Positions 1 to 13,800 of a stretch of DNA of 64,000 bases are shown in pieces (positions within the stretch are counted from its first letter, which is position 1; every line of letters begins with the position of its first letter). The notes below the pieces were generated by a model. It was given only the letters and a program-made list of their open reading frames with translations, did not search any database and was not told the DNA's origin. The position numbers were made by a program, and so were the translations under genes. The stretch comes from Mesaphorura yosii. Lineage: Eukaryota; Arthropoda; Collembola; Poduromorpha; Tullbergiidae. The stretch lies in contig WIXG01000052.1 in NCBI GenBank assembly GCA_009869945.1, positions 245,257 to 309,256 of the forward strand, given 5' to 3'.

Positions 1-3000
1 TTTAATTTCCTGCGACCGGAAGAAGATGGGGATAACGACGAAGACGCCGGACTCAATGGTGTTGGCTCAGGCGATGTGCCATTGATTTGATCAAGAACTT
101 GGAGAGCGCCTAAAAGGATTCCACACGTATTAGTGTCAAGTCATTACAAGTTTCTCACCCATATGAAGGTTTACCTGCAGCGTCCACTGCACCAATTCGC
201 TTAGCCAAGCTATTGGATTCGAACAGATTCTCTAATGGAAGCTGCGAGCCAGCTGGTATTCCGGTGGCTGTGGCTGGATCGGTAACACCTGGACGCTTTC
301 TACGAACTACTCTAATCTTTGTTTTGCCAGCCAACTTGACTGACGGATTGAATGGCGAGCCCGCGCCGTTGTCCTCACTGAGGACAGTTCCGTTGTTCTT
401 GAGAATCCGCCTTCGAACCCACAACGGCTTCTGCGGCACAACGATTGGCTTCTTCGTGCCGAAAGTAGTTGTGTAGACTGGCGATGGTGGCAGGGTTGGC
501 TGCTCACTTGTGGTCGCGACCGTAGCGCTTGTGGTGGGCACCGTTTCTTTGACCAGCGACTGAACTTGAGGCAAAACGTAAGTCACGGGCTTCATGGTTC
601 TGATAGTTGGTCGGAAAGGCTTCCGAGTAGTCGGCGCCGCAGTGGTTGTTGTAATTTTAGTCGCATTCTTTGGGTTTGGTTTCAGAAATGGCTTGCCAGT
701 TGGACGAGGTGTGAACTTATTAATCACGACAGGTTTTTTGGTTGTCGTCGTCGTGGGTTTAGTGATGGTTGGCCTCTGAAACTTATTCACTGGGGCCTTT
801 GTGGGTGTGGGCTTGACCGGTTTCCTGGTTGTTGGTGTCACTTTGGGTTTCTGGTCCTTCGCAGCTGTCTTTACCGGCTTTGCAGTAGCTTTTGTTGAGG
901 TCGCTGGATTTTTAGATTTCTTCTTGTCCTTCACACTGGTCTTAGAAGCCTTCTTCTTGCTGACCTTCTTGGGCTTCTTTGTCGTGGTCGTGGTTGATCT
1001 CGACTTCGTACGTAAGAACTCACCTGAGCCTGAGTCAAAGTAGTCGTCGTACAGTTCATCGGACGAGAATCGTGAAGACAATTTCTTGAGAAGTTGTTTC
1101 AGATCACTTATGTCGTAATCTTCCTCGTGAGATGTGGAGTTGGCAGTGTTGTTGGCTGTCGCGATCGAAGCCACTGTTGTTGTCACTGTGGTCGGTCTCG
1201 TTGTTGGTGCGGCTGTCGTTCTCCTGGTCGTGGTCGTAGTTGGCTTGGTCGTGGTCGTGAACACTTTCTTCGTAGGCTTTACGATCAGTGGCTTGAAAGT
1301 CTTCTTTGTTGTTGGTTTCTTTGTCATGCTGGTTGTAGTTGTTCTGACGGTGGTAGTCGGCACTGTCGCATCGTCGTCAACGAACCCAGTCTTCTTCACG
1401 ACTGACTTGGAGTCGGTCAAGAATGAGCCGATGTTATCCTTCAGTTTGCTGTTTGTGTTTCCAAGCAGCGACATGCCGGCGAGTTTCTTGGACAGAAGTC
1501 CATTGGTAATGTGCCCAGCTCCGTTGCTTGAAGACCCTGCTCCAGCTATTACTCCTGTTTTGCGGAATGGATCTCTCACTTCAGATGAAATGAACTTCTT
1601 TTTCTGTTCGCGTTCATCCTCTTCATCGCTACCTTCGCCGGACAGCATGAACATGTCAGGGCTCATGTGATCTGGTCTTGGCAAGTTGTCATGAGCTTGA
1701 GCTTGACCGACGCCTGCACCGGCGTGCTCGTCGTGTTCAGCCTCCCCGTGCTCCTGCTCTGGTTCGTCTTCTGCCTCCTCTTGATCTTCATTTTCCTGGT
1801 CTTGAGTCTCCTCCGGGGAAGTCTCCTTCGATTGCTCTTTTGCCTGTGACGCATTTATATTGTTCGCATTGCCTGAGCTCACTTCTACTTTGGTAACAGA
1901 CACCGAAGAAGTCGAAGTGACAGGATTCGCAGCTAGCGCCGGTGTCTGCGCGTTCTGAACCTGCTCAGTTGCACTTGCATTTTGTGACTGGAGTCCCACC
2001 TGACTAATTTTACTGCCTTGTTGCAACACTTGAGGAACCTGAAGTCCTTGTGGGCCTTGAATGGAGAAAGGCTGCTGCTGCATTTGTTGCATTTGATTCA
2101 TCATATTCGGGTAGAATTGACCGCCGTTGTTCATGAACTGTCCCATCATGGGCTGCTGCTGACTCTGGAACATGTTATTGCCCATGGAGTAGAATCCTTG
2201 GTTCGGATTGACAAATTGGGACTGTGCGTCCAATCCCTGCTGCTGATTTTGCATGGGATTCATGAGATTGTTCGGATAGTACTGTGGCTGGAAGGCATTG
2301 TTGTTACTGAATTGTCCTCCTTGCAAAATTCGGTTGCGGAACTGTGACTGCTGCATCTGCTGCTGTTGCTGGTCCATGCTCTGAGCCGCCTGGATGGCCT
2401 GCATCGTGTTGGGCTGAGCCTGGACAGCAATTGCCTGTGGTCGGTGAGGCAGGATTTGAGTCAGAATCGGCTGGAATCCGTGGATCATAATAGTTGCTGG
2501 AGGCTGAACTTGGGTGTCAGTCGAAGCAGCGGCTTGCTGGGCTACTTGTTGTTGTTGCTGCTGCTGCTGTGGAATCTCGTTGACAAACTGAGACTGCATT
2601 ACTTGACCTCCAAATGGCGTCTCAAACTGCCCTGGCTGAACTTCGAGCGAACTGAGGTCGACCATTTGCTGTTGGTACTGTTGCTGGTCAATGCTGGACT
2701 GCTCCGCATTTTCAGGGTACATTTCAGCTCCATTCGAGTCGAACTCTTGACCGCCTGGATTTTGCACGTAGTTTGCATTGGTTTGGTCAACGACTCCGTC
2801 CGTGCCCATCTCCATCTGAGACCCGGTCGCGACTTGATCTGGAGGTTGTTGATACTGCTGCTGTTGTGACTGTGACTGTTCCTTACTGCTCGTGGCCCGT
2901 TGTTGAGGTTCACTTGCTTGCTGCTCCTGAGCCTGTTGTCCTTCCTCAACGGTGGCCTCCTCGCTGCTGCTCGTTTCGTACTCTGGAGTCTGGGTTGTTG

Positions 3001-6000
3001 TGGTGGTGGTTCTTCGTCTCAGTCCCTTTCGCTTCTTTTTAACTGGCAACTCGGTAGACGGAGTCGGTATAGTTGTTGTGGTGGTTGTGGGCTCGGGAGT
3101 GGTGGTAGTTGTAGTCGTCGTGGTTGTGGTCGTGCGTACACGTTTCCTCGTCTTGTAGTCCACTTGGAACATTGGCTTCAGTTCATAGTCCTCATCCTGC
3201 TCGTCGCTGGTGCTGGCGAACTTGTTAATCTTTCGTCTTCTCGCTGGTAGAGGCGATGAAGGACGCGGCGGCTCGGTGACTTCCTCCTTGGGCTTGAAGT
3301 CTTCCTGTGATTCCTCGGACGTGTCTTCGTCGTAATATGCCTTTGGCCTTTGAGTAGTCGTGGTGGTTGGGTCCGTCTGTACCGGACGCTGACGCCTGCG
3401 GTACGGTCGTCGTTCCTCAGGATAGTCCTCGTCTGGCACTCTGAATTTCTTCTGGGGAACTCTTGGCTTTTGTCTGCCACGCTTTGGAGGCGAGAATGCT
3501 GGGTGGCTGTCGTCAATATCCTCAGGCAGCACCGATTTGGAAGGCTCTTTGCTTCTGTACGAATCTTCAATGTCGTCGTAGATTTCTTTCGTGATTGGCA
3601 GTCCGTCATCATCGTACTCTGAACTGGGCAGCTCGTCAACTGGCATCGGCGTTGTAGTCGTGGTCGTTGGCCGTGTTCTGTACCTGTGTCGTCTGTTGAG
3701 CCCGCCCTTTTGCACGTAGATCGGGATCAATTTCTTCGAGTCACCTTCCGCGTTGAAATTGGTTCCTGGTGGAATACGGAACTTGCTTCTGTAGCGGGGT
3801 CTGACCGGTCTGGCGCTGGTTGAGTCAACACCATCCAGCTGGTCGTGCTCATACTTATCTCGGTCATCAGCTGCGTTGTTCAACGACGCAGTACCATACC
3901 AGTGATCGTAGTAGCTCTTTTCGGTGGGTTTGAAGTAGGACGGAGTGACGGTCATGTATGGAGAGGATCCATGCAACGGCCCAGGCGTCACGTACATCGT
4001 GTTATGATGGTAGAGAGGCATCATTCCCGGTGGTGGTGGAGCATGCATACCGCCGTTTGTCATGGCGTACAGCACAGACGCTCCCACGTCTTTCTGGGGC
4101 ACGTGAGTGTTCTCAGGCCACCTGTGCGAAGGGTGATGTGGAAGTCCAGCCATCACGGCGTGCAGGGAATTGGCTCCAACGTTCGATGCCAGCACCCGTT
4201 CAGCTGAGGTCACGTAACTGGCCGGCTCAGGTTCAGTTGTCTTAGAGGATGGAGCCTTAGTAGGGCGCCATGTGATTGGCTTGTCTTCTGCGCTCACACT
4301 AACGCCTTCCGTCGTGCTTGTTCCTGCAGAAGACGGCTCAGTGCTTGCCCAAGTCGAAGTCGAAGTAACCGAAACTGGTGTGGTTGTCGGGCCCTCAGTC
4401 GATGATGTAGCTCCTACGGCACCTTCTTTTGAGCTTGGTTCCTTCTTTTCTGAGGACGAAGCAGGTCGTTTTGTGCTGTGAACGAATTGTTCCCACTGTG
4501 GGGCGGCTTCATGCTCGTGACCGTAGTCGCCTGCCTCGTGGTGGCTCTGCGGCTGAGACGCTTCCTTCTCGCCCAGACCCAAAATATCATGATGGCCCAC
4601 GGGCGCCGGAGTTGAACTCGGGAAGAAGAGCAGACGCTCGTCGGTCAATACTGAATCTGGGTCGGATGCTACGGACTCTGAGAAACTGGTGCTCGTCGAG
4701 CTCGGGAAAAACATGAGTTTCTCTTCGCTGGACTTGCTGCGGGGTTTCACGGTTGTCGACGATCCATATGGTGCCGTGCTGCTTACCTCGCCACGGTCGG
4801 TTGGATAATTGTTTGGGTTGGCTGACCCTCCACTCACAAACGAGTAATGTGGAGTGGGAGACTGCTCGTCCGTTCCAGTGCTGACATAACTAAAGCGTTC
4901 ATCGTTCAGCTGTTCTCGCTGCTGGTGGCGTACTTGGTCCTGTACTGATGGATCGAACGATGAAGGCGTGATCGAGAAGAGTGGCGTCATGTCTTCGTAC
5001 TTGGACAAGTCTCCCGGCCTGATTTTAAAACGTCCGTTTGCGTCCTGTGCCGGGCTCGTGTGCAGGGGGGGCTCGAAAGTTGTTGGCGGGCTCTGATGTC
5101 CATCGTCTACGCTCGTGGGGGTAGACTCAACATTTGCAACTGGTGGAGCGGCCGAGGTTGATGTGCTGGAATGTGAAATTGGGACCAAGGTGGACGTGGG
5201 CATGAAAGTTAGACGTCCGTCAGGAAGTCGCACCAGCTCGTGCTGAGGGAACATGTGTTGTCCTTGTGTGTTATATAGGAAGCTCGACTGCGGTTGCTGC
5301 TCCTCTGCCGTCGGTCCACCGAGGAAATGATTTTCTGGATAAAACCTCTGCTTCAGCGTGTCGAATCGCATTTTTGAGGCAAGAAGGTTTCCGAATGAAG
5401 AAGGTGACAATTGCGAGGTTGCGGGGAAGTCGGCGGATGCGGCCCCGTCTCGGTCTCGGTCCTGATCACTTTCGTCTTTCTTAAGATGGGACCCTGGGAA
5501 CAAATCGAAGTCGTCTCCGCTCGCTTTCTGACCGATGAATTTTTGTCCGTCTTCGGACTGGGTTTCCGAACTGTGCTTCTTGCTGCCTGCGGGCCTGCTG
5601 ATCGTCCTTTCTTCGGTTCGGATCTTGGACGGGGTTGGTCCGTCCCAAATGATCTTTTCTTCAGTACGCACTTTCTCTATGACTCTGTCGTTATCGACGT
5701 CCTCCATTTCGTCTTTAACTCGATTGCTGTCTTTGTCTTCCTCAATCTCAGATTCGGGCTGTCGCTTGGAGGACGACTCCTTTTTACCGGAGTTCGAATA
5801 ACGTTCTTTCGAAGATGGCGCCTCAGATGGGGACAGCAGCTTGAGCAATTCTTCCTTAGACTTCCTCTCGGCTGACGACCCGCTCTTCTTTGGTTCATGA
5901 TCGTACGATTGTGGGTCCTCAGTACCAGCGTGAGTTTTCTCAGGCACCTTCTCCGTGACGGTCTTGCTTGGCAGTGTGTTGGTCGTCAGAATTATGGTAC

Positions 6001-9000
6001 CACCAGACGGCGAGACACCAGTCACGGTTCCACCATTCAGGAAGGTGGCTGTGTTTCCAGCACCCGGATTAATCAAAATGGGTGCACCAGTTGGTCCGAG
6101 ATTCATTCCGAGGTTCTGTCGTATGACACTTTGCACTGCAGCCAGATGCAGAGCAGCCGGACTCACATTCGCTCCCATTGTAATAATCTGTGGAGGGCCA
6201 GATGGCGACTGTACGATGTATTGTTGCGTCGCAGCCGTCGCCGAAGGAGTGGTTGGTGATGGGAAAGTCAGAAGCGGCTGCTTGGGTGCAGCGGATGGAT
6301 TTGTTTGAAGCAAGATCGGCGCTGGGGACTGGTTGGTGACCAAGTACGTTCCTGGTGTGCCGGTGGGTTGGACCAACATTGGCCGCGCGGAAGGACCCGG
6401 ACCGCCGTACGAGGGAGTCGACGACACAAACTGGAGAGGAGACGGTGACGGTGAGTAAGCGAAGAGTGGAGTGGTTGGTCGGCCGGTTGAACCCACATGA
6501 GTAATAAATGGGTTCAGAGTGGGACTGTGGCCATGATGGAATCCTGGAGGCGTCGGAGTTGGTCCCCCGAGGGATGATGGAGTGGATGAAGGGAAGTGGA
6601 AAGGATGCTGAGTCGTTGGTCCTGCGAATGATGACGGGCTCTGAGCATGGGCTTGTGGGTATTGATGTTGCTGGAATTGCTGCTCTGGCAAGAATTGTTG
6701 AACCGAAGGTCTGGGACTGTGACCTTTAAATATTGCTACCGATTCGTTTGAATCATCCTCGTCATCACCATCTTCCTGTCCTGCATCTGCAGTCTTCTCC
6801 TTCTCACGCTGCATGTTGCTTAGTGATTCTATCAGACGGTTGATTTCTGGCACTGTCGGATCTCCGGATATCAAACCTGCAAGTTCCTGTTGAAGTTTGA
6901 GCTTCTGCTTCGACGGTTTGGGTGCCTTTACAATAACATCGTGCTGAGCAGATTCGCTGCTGTCAGAGTCGTCATCGTCCTCCACAAGTTGGTTGCCAGG
7001 CGGCTGTGAGGGTCCAGGCCCACTGTCCGGACGAATTGAAGGATGAGGTTTGCCATTGCCGAGAATCAAATCTGGTTTCGGTGTTGACTTGATTCCAAGG
7101 AAGGACAAAGCAGCCTTCAGTGGGTTGCGAGGCTTTCCACTTGGTCCTCTGAAGGGATTCACCGGTTTCTGCTCGTTCTGAGGTGGTGGTGGCCTGCTAG
7201 AAGGCGTGGGCGATGGAGGAGGTCGAGCCGACGGAGGTGGTGGTGGTGGCCTTGTTGTGCTTGGCGGAGGAGCAGGAATGAGGACTGGCAGTCTGGTGCC
7301 ACCTGTGACCGACTCTTGCTGTGGTGAAGCTGGAGGCCCAGTGGGTCCCTGACCTTGCTCCATTCCTGTGGAACCAGTTAATTGTCCGGGTCCGGACACG
7401 ATACCTTCACGTTCCTGTGCGACAGGCCCCTGATTGAAGACCAGAGTTTGTGGCTGCTGCATCACTGGGTGCCTGTTGGTCGGAGGGAACACAATAGTCT
7501 GCGGGGCTCCTAGAACAGGACCTCCGTTCTGAGTTGGAGCCTGAGGTATCTGAGGAGGTCTGAACTGCTGTGGCAGTGGAGGGAACGGATTCTGGTTCGG
7601 GAACTGCTGCTGATTGTGTTGTTGTTGCATTGGCTGCTGGTGCTGATACTGTTGCTGGAATTGCTGCTGATTCTGGTGCACAAATTGTTGCTGCTGCTGA
7701 GGTGAGAACGGCGGTTGCTGAGAAGGTTGTGGCTGGAATTGTTGGTTCGGCCGTGGAATGTTCTGCTGCTGTTGTTGTTGCATGAGCCCCAAATGTGGAA
7801 ATTGATTTTGTTGGAATTGCCCGTGCTGCTGATTTTGTGGAAATCCGCCCTGTTGCTGCTGTTGGAATGGCTGCTGTACTGGACCATGGCCATGGCCATG
7901 CTGTTGTGGAGGACCGTGCAGCTGATTCTGATGCTGAGGTTGGTGCGGACGCTGTTGCTGATGAGTGAAGCGCTGCTGATTTTGTGGTTGAGGGATTCCT
8001 GGTCGCTGTTGATTGAATTGTTGTTGTTGCCATTGTTGTTGAGGACTATTCCAATGCTGCTGATGTTGTGGCCCTTGCTGCTGAGGCAAACGCGGATTCT
8101 GTTGCAATTGTGGTCCGGGTCCGGTTGGAGATGTCGGAGTTGTCTCCGTCTTGACAATAGCTCCTATGATTTGTGAGAGCTCACTGTTATCAAGAACTGC
8201 AGTGTTGCCGCTGGTTTTGGGGAGTTGTATCTGAATTCCGGGGTTCACGATGACCTTTTGCGCAGGGCCCTGTTGCGGTGTTTGCAAGCCTGGCGGACCT
8301 CTCTGCTGCTGCTGAACAAATGGCCTCTGGCTTGGCGTGGGTGCCTGCTGCTGCTGAACAAATTGATTTGGTCTCTGCTGCTGCTGCTGCTTGGGCGGAA
8401 TTACTTTCTTATTATTAACTTTTAGATGGTTCGGGATTGAAACAGAAGCGGCGCCCAGTGAATCAAAGTCCACGCCATCAACGCCACCCTTCAGCGGCGA
8501 AATGCTTTCGACAATCGCGCCCTCTGGCAGCACGCCCTTCAGGAAATCGTACGGGTCCTTGCCGTTCATGTTTGCCGGAGCCTGAATCACTTTGTACCCA
8601 GTCGTGTACTTCGTCTCGGCACCAGCTTTTACTTTGTCACTTGATTGCTGTTGCTGCTTCTGCTGGAGTTGTGGTTGACGCGACTGCTGTTGCTGCTGCT
8701 GTACTTGAACAGGTTGTCTCTGCAGAGCTGCTTGCGAGACCTGCTGCACGGACTTCGACCCGTCAGTCCCGTACACTGGAGTTTGGCCTTTCCGTAGCAT
8801 GCTGATGATCTTCATTTTCTGGTCGGTTGTCAGTGAGTTGAGGGTTTGTGTGTTTGGATTCTGAGCAAGCTTCTCAGCTTGATCCGAGGACAGTTGGCTT
8901 CCGGATGCGCCCGGTGGAAGCAGCACCTTCGTGTAGCCCGGTGGTGGAGAAGCTGTCGCTGGAGCGATGAACGGGTTACGCGGTGTGCTGCTCCCGCTCA

Positions 9001-10786
9001 CTGCAGTGTGTGGGAAGCCTTGCGACGATCTCGATGTCGCTGTCTGCACGTGTGGGTAGTCAGGTGAGGATCGTGATGTTGCCTCAAATGGGGACATTGG
9101 TGGAAGCAACGAAGGTGCAGGTGCCGCCACGTGACTCCTTTGTGTAGGTGGGGCCAAGGTCACCGAAGGCACGGCCGCACTCATGGCAGTTCCCCAGTCG
9201 CTCCAGACTGGTCTGGACGTCGTGGTCGTCGTGTACTGCTTCTGAGGGAGGTACGTGATCGTGAACGGATGAGCGGTCGGCTTCGGTGCCGGTGTGGCGG
9301 TCGGATACTGCTGAGCGAATAAATTCGGCGCTGAATGTGCAGGGCTTCTCCATTTACTCAAGCTGTCATCGTTCGCCTTTGTCTTCAGCGTGGGAATGGG
9401 AATCTTGCCGTATCCATGTGGTGGTATCATATCCTCTGGCGCCAAGAACACGGTTGGAATTTGATTCATCGGAATCGTGCCGTTGAAGAATGGAACTTTG
9501 CTTGATCCAGCGTACTTCTTGATCACTTCTCCGACGTCGGCGCCGTGCTGCGTGGCTCGAATTCCTTCCAGGCGCATGAACACATGAATCGGTTTCTTGG
9601 GTGAAAGTTTTGTCAGTGTGTTTGTCATTTGCAGTATTTTCTCCTTTTGAGTCGGTGAAAGCGCGGATTGTTGGCTGACATCGGGAGTCAGCAACACCGA
9701 GCGCTTCGTTGTGCTGCTCGGACTTGAAATCAGTTGAAGTGTGTTATTGGAGAAGCGGATCTTTGCGTCAAAACTCGAGTGGGCCACGAGCGGAGGTTTG
9801 CCGGTCGGTGTCACGCCGACTGGAGCCAGGTGATGGTGCACGTTGGAGTTTGGCCACGAGTCGTGCAGTTGCCCAGGATGCTGCGAGACCGGCCTTGGCT
9901 CTCGGTACTGGTGAGCGGGCATTGGTGCCGGTGTCGTGGCTGTCTCCATCGTTGATGCGGGAGTCGCATTCGGAGCCACGACGGTCGCTGGTTTAGGTGC
10001 CGATGCAGCCGCCTTTTGGTTCGTCTTTTGGAAATGCTGCTGCTGTTGTGGAATCTGTGGCCATTTCATTCCGCGGTGAGGGGCGAGTGGCACGACGACA
10101 TGACTGAGCTTGTTCAAGCTGTGTTGGAGCTTATTGCTGTCTCTTCGTGGTGGGAAGTCACTCCAGCCAGGAACTGCCTTTGGCGATGGAGGACCTCGTG
10201 TTTGCTGCGGGGCTACTTTGCCATGGCTACCGACCTGCGTTGGTGGTGGTCCGCTGTGCAAAGCTTGTCGCGCTTGTGGACTGGGGTAATTGTTCCCAGC
10301 CCTTAGTGGTAGCTGCGGCTGTTGTTGCTGTTGAGCATGTCCAACCTGGCCGTAGTTCTTCGGTTGTGGCGGCAGCGCGTACGTTGTGTCCATTCGCTGG
10401 TTGTTGGTGCCTGGGTTACTGCGAGGGACTTTGTTATTCCCAATTGGAGGGTTACCCCGAGCCTGAAATTGTGGTGGAGGAAGCGCGTGCTTGCGACTTT
10501 GTCGGGCATGCGAATCGACCGCCGCTTGGCTTGGACCTGAGACATCATTCAGTGGCGTGGGCTGCTTCTCAGGGGATGCCGCCTGTGAGTCTGACAATGA
10601 TTTCTGAGCCGGGTGTGGACTATTGGCAGGACCTGTGCTACTCAGCATCCGAGCTGACGGCATATTTGGTATCCACATTTTGTCCGTATTGGGGCGTCGC
10701 GGAAATGACTGCCATTGCGCGACGGCCGCCGTGAGCAGCGTTGTACTGAGGATGAAGAGGACTAGTGAGCATCGCAGGAGGAGCAT
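1..10786 (-). CDS. Giant secreted Gln/Pro/Thr-rich low-complexity (mucin-like) protein, C-terminus off the left edge
   Basis: Not assigned to a named family. Translation most likely starts at 10786, because a splice acceptor (ctttccag) lies just upstream at about 10805 and the first residues (MLLLRCSLVLFILSTTLLTA) form a signal peptide ending near AVAQ. One exon, 10786..175, encodes about 3,537 residues. An unspliced reading would stop at 155-157, but a GTAAAC donor at 174 and an acceptor at 110 join in frame to 109..1, which stays open (begins GALQVLDQING), so the gene continues beyond the window. Residues about 690-1125 and 2630-2900 are Gln-rich with polyQ runs. About 1170-1200 is a Pro-rich stretch, and near 1275 is an acidic Asp/Ser patch. 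Poly-Thr blocks with Lys/Pro/Arg fill about 2550-2600 and 3145-3395. Few cysteines are seen and no globular domain is recognised; short non-repetitive blocks lie near 380-480 and 745-800. An O-glycosylated matrix, cuticle or gut-lining protein is inferred only from signal peptide and composition. Confidence 0.8.
110..174 (-). other. 65-bp intron near the 3' part of the giant secreted-protein gene
   Basis: On the minus strand the exon ends ...GCTGCAG and is followed by GTAAACC. The acceptor is cctttttag-like (tccttttag) ending at 110. Joining 175 to 109 keeps the frame (phase 1) and adds at least 36 residues rich in Ser and Pro. The length matches the other short introns in this window. Confidence 0.7.
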
Positions 10787-10829
10787 TTTCGGCCGAGGTT
10801 CCTGGAAAGCGCAAATCAAAAATTAATGA

Positions 10830-13800
10830 ATCAGCCGAATCACAGACCCAATTACCCAGATCGGGGCCTCTTCATAAACAGCAGTTATCTTATCTTATCA
10901 AACGAATAAGGCGATGGGTGCGCCCGCGCTTCACTTAAACAGGGAGCCGCGACGCGCTCGGCCAGAGGCCAAGCACGCAGCCGGTCAGCAGTCAGCAGTA
11001 AATCATTTTTCAATTCGCATTTGCTCATCCGTCAATAAGGCAGCCAAGTTTTGGGGCATCATTTCGAAAGGTGAAAAAAGGGAAAGATGAGACGACCGTG
11101 AAGAAGATGCTGCCGATGATGCTCGAAGCAAACTTCTGCATGAAAAACTTGTTTTGGGGCACCTGTGCCGTGTTATTAATTTTTTATCCGCAAAAACTGC
11201 CTGCCTGCTTACTTTGTTTATGGCTTTATCGCCGTGGCTGTGCACAAAGGCTTAACCTACTAGTCCACTCACACACAATACGTGCAGTGCGAAGGATACG
11301 CGACTGCGACCAGATCCTGAATGCAAATACGATGCTTACGTAGTGTCATAATACACACGGGGTGCATTGCACGGACCAAGCTATTGCCATTAGACATTAT
11401 TTTCCTGCCGGAAGGAGCACATGAGAGAGTCACGAACGAATTAAGTGAATAATACTGAAACAAATGAAATAATTTTTGTCTTTGTAAATTACAATTTGCG
11501 AAGACTCGACACTCAACAAGTTTATGCTCACGATGACATTAATGACATCGTTTCTGTGCCAAGTGACGATTGCAGAATGCAGAAAAATGAACTTTGTCAC
11601 TGGCATTGTGAATCCACAATCCACCCAGTAAAAATTCCTCGCTTTTGAACTCGTGTTGGCCAATTTGCGAATTTGCCTTTTGACTTGATCAGCAATACAC
11701 ACGAAGTCATGAACTTGAATAGAGTTTTGTCTGCTTTTCATTATTCTGAACAATAACGCTATTAATAAGCACCCGGGACGAGCATGGTCGCCATGCTCTG
11801 ATAAATGCTTTTAATGTTGTCGCTTTCGTTCGTTAACATGCTAATCTGCCTGCGAGTAACCCGAGTTGTTTGGTGACGAGAAGCCGTGTTGATTGTTGAT
11901 GAATGCGGGTGCTAAAGTAAAGGTAAAAAGAGAAAGAACCCCATGTACGACTGTGACCGTGAGCGTGTCTTTATTGTGGGAGCCAGCAAGCCAGCCAGTT
12001 AGTCATAAATATTTGCATTGTGGTTACGCTCACTTGGTTCCATAACTCAAAGTCATGATGATAGCGTCAATTTGCAAGTTTGTGCTCTCGCTTTTAAGAA
12101 TATCACACGCTGGCCTGCTGACTCCACAATTCCACAAAAGAAAGAGAGATTTTTTTTATCTTGAAAGTAAAGTAGGTGAAAACTGCATGCGCCAGGTAGC
12201 TAGAAGTTGCCTAATAAATTGACCGGCTTTATTTGTCCAAATTCACGCACCACAACACGATACACGAGCTGATTTACTCTTAATCTCGATCAACTTTTCA
12301 TTTCAGCACGAGCAGTGCAGGGCAGTGCAGTACGCAATGCAAAAAGTGGACAGTGGACTGATATTCAAAACTGTAGCAATGCATCTTCATGCCGGGTCTG
12401 CTAATGGCAATAACTTGTACTTTTCTTTTGACACTTGGATTTAAATTACTACATTAGCCATCGCTTAGCGTAGACTCATCCCCTTCTCACTAGACCGGAA
12501 ATTTTGGTTTTGGGTAAGTAACAAATGAGCTGAGAGATCTGGCAGTACAAAGAGAAAACTCATCTTACGACTCGTGGAGTACATGTTTACGCTTCTATCG
12601 CCTACTTCAATGGTCTACATTCTGCCGTGATCAATTAACATGAAGAAGGCATCTCCTCCACGCTGCTGTCAAATGTCAGATTACTCGTCAAGCACTCAGG
12701 CACTCGGGCAAGGACAAGTTTATACTTATACTCGTATTCTGGTTAGTAAATCCAACTTTTTGCGCAGGTCTGCTGCTTGTCTCTGGTTGAGGACGAGACG
12801 ACGACGGAAAGGAAGTACGTGTTTGTTTAATTGCCGAGTGCAAGTCGAGTCAAGTTTTCATTTTCAATTCAAGCAAGAGGACCAGCAGCAAATTTCGATG
12901 TTTGTCTTTTTTATTCCGTTGAGCCTGATTAATTCATTTTCAATGCAATGCATTCCAAGAACTGGTTGTCACCTTCGCCAGGGTCTGGCTTGGCTTCTAG
13001 AACAAAAAACTTTCGCTTGTTTGAGCGTATTTTCGCACAGGGCCAAGATTGCCGTGTTCTGAAAACCTAGTTTGAGACCATGTGCTAGGTCTACACGTAT
13101 TAAGTTTTATAAGGGTCATCGGAGGAAAGTCCACGTGAAGTAGCTGCAGAGACCAATTCGAATTCATTACTCTAACGAGTCACGCGCCAAAGTCAATTTC
13201 ACACATGCAATTGGCAGTCACATCGGCGCTCGAATGGATTTCAATGAAAATGAAAAGGCCGAGTTGTTCTGCCACAATAAAATATTGTTTCGAACTATAA
13301 ACCCCAAAAATTCTATCAAGATTTTGATAAATTATGGCTTCTTCGTCGAGATCACGCAATTTACATTTTTAATAACCCACAAAATTATGCCTCTACCTTC
13401 GAACTGCAGTTTCAGACGTGCTACTCTTTCCACAAAACTTTAAAATTGAGTTAAGAATGAACCCGATTTCATTTTAATGCAAACGGCTTCTCAATTCGTG
13501 ATGCCCTGCGCCGCGCTGTTGATAATAACAGTGCAGTGGTCAACAGCAAGATGCTCTTCATTTCAGGCACAAGCTAACCTTCATCACACTCTCGAATCGC
13601 ACGACTTTAAATGATTTACTTTGCAAAGCTGCAACTTGCAACCATGTAATTTTGTTATTCTAATTGGCCCAAACGCCATATTCGAAATTCGATGCGTGCA
13701 CCCAATTAATATCGTGCCTTTTATGCCGGTTGCCGGCTTCGATGCATGTACATCAAGACCAAGATAAGAATACATGATAAACTCATAACCGTGCTCGTGA

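Noticed and set aside
1134-1670. Valine/leucine-rich 178-codon plus-strand frame resembling a membrane protein
   Set aside because: It is the antisense shadow of threonine codons (ACN read backwards gives GTN-like valine codons) within the giant gene's poly-Thr blocks.
7407-8157. Two overlapping 200-codon minus-strand frames rich in Ala/Thr/Ser and Ser/Asn
   Set aside because: They are the other two frames of the CAG/CAA-rich polyglutamine region of the giant gene.
12640-13062. 140-codon plus-strand frame in the gene desert
   Set aside because: Composition and lack of domain, splice or promoter context suggest chance.
13105-13150. Short similarity to the bacterial RNase P RNA motif (ggaggaaagtcc)
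   Set aside because: Only about 12 bp match, with none of the other conserved regions or folding context, and the genome is eukaryotic.
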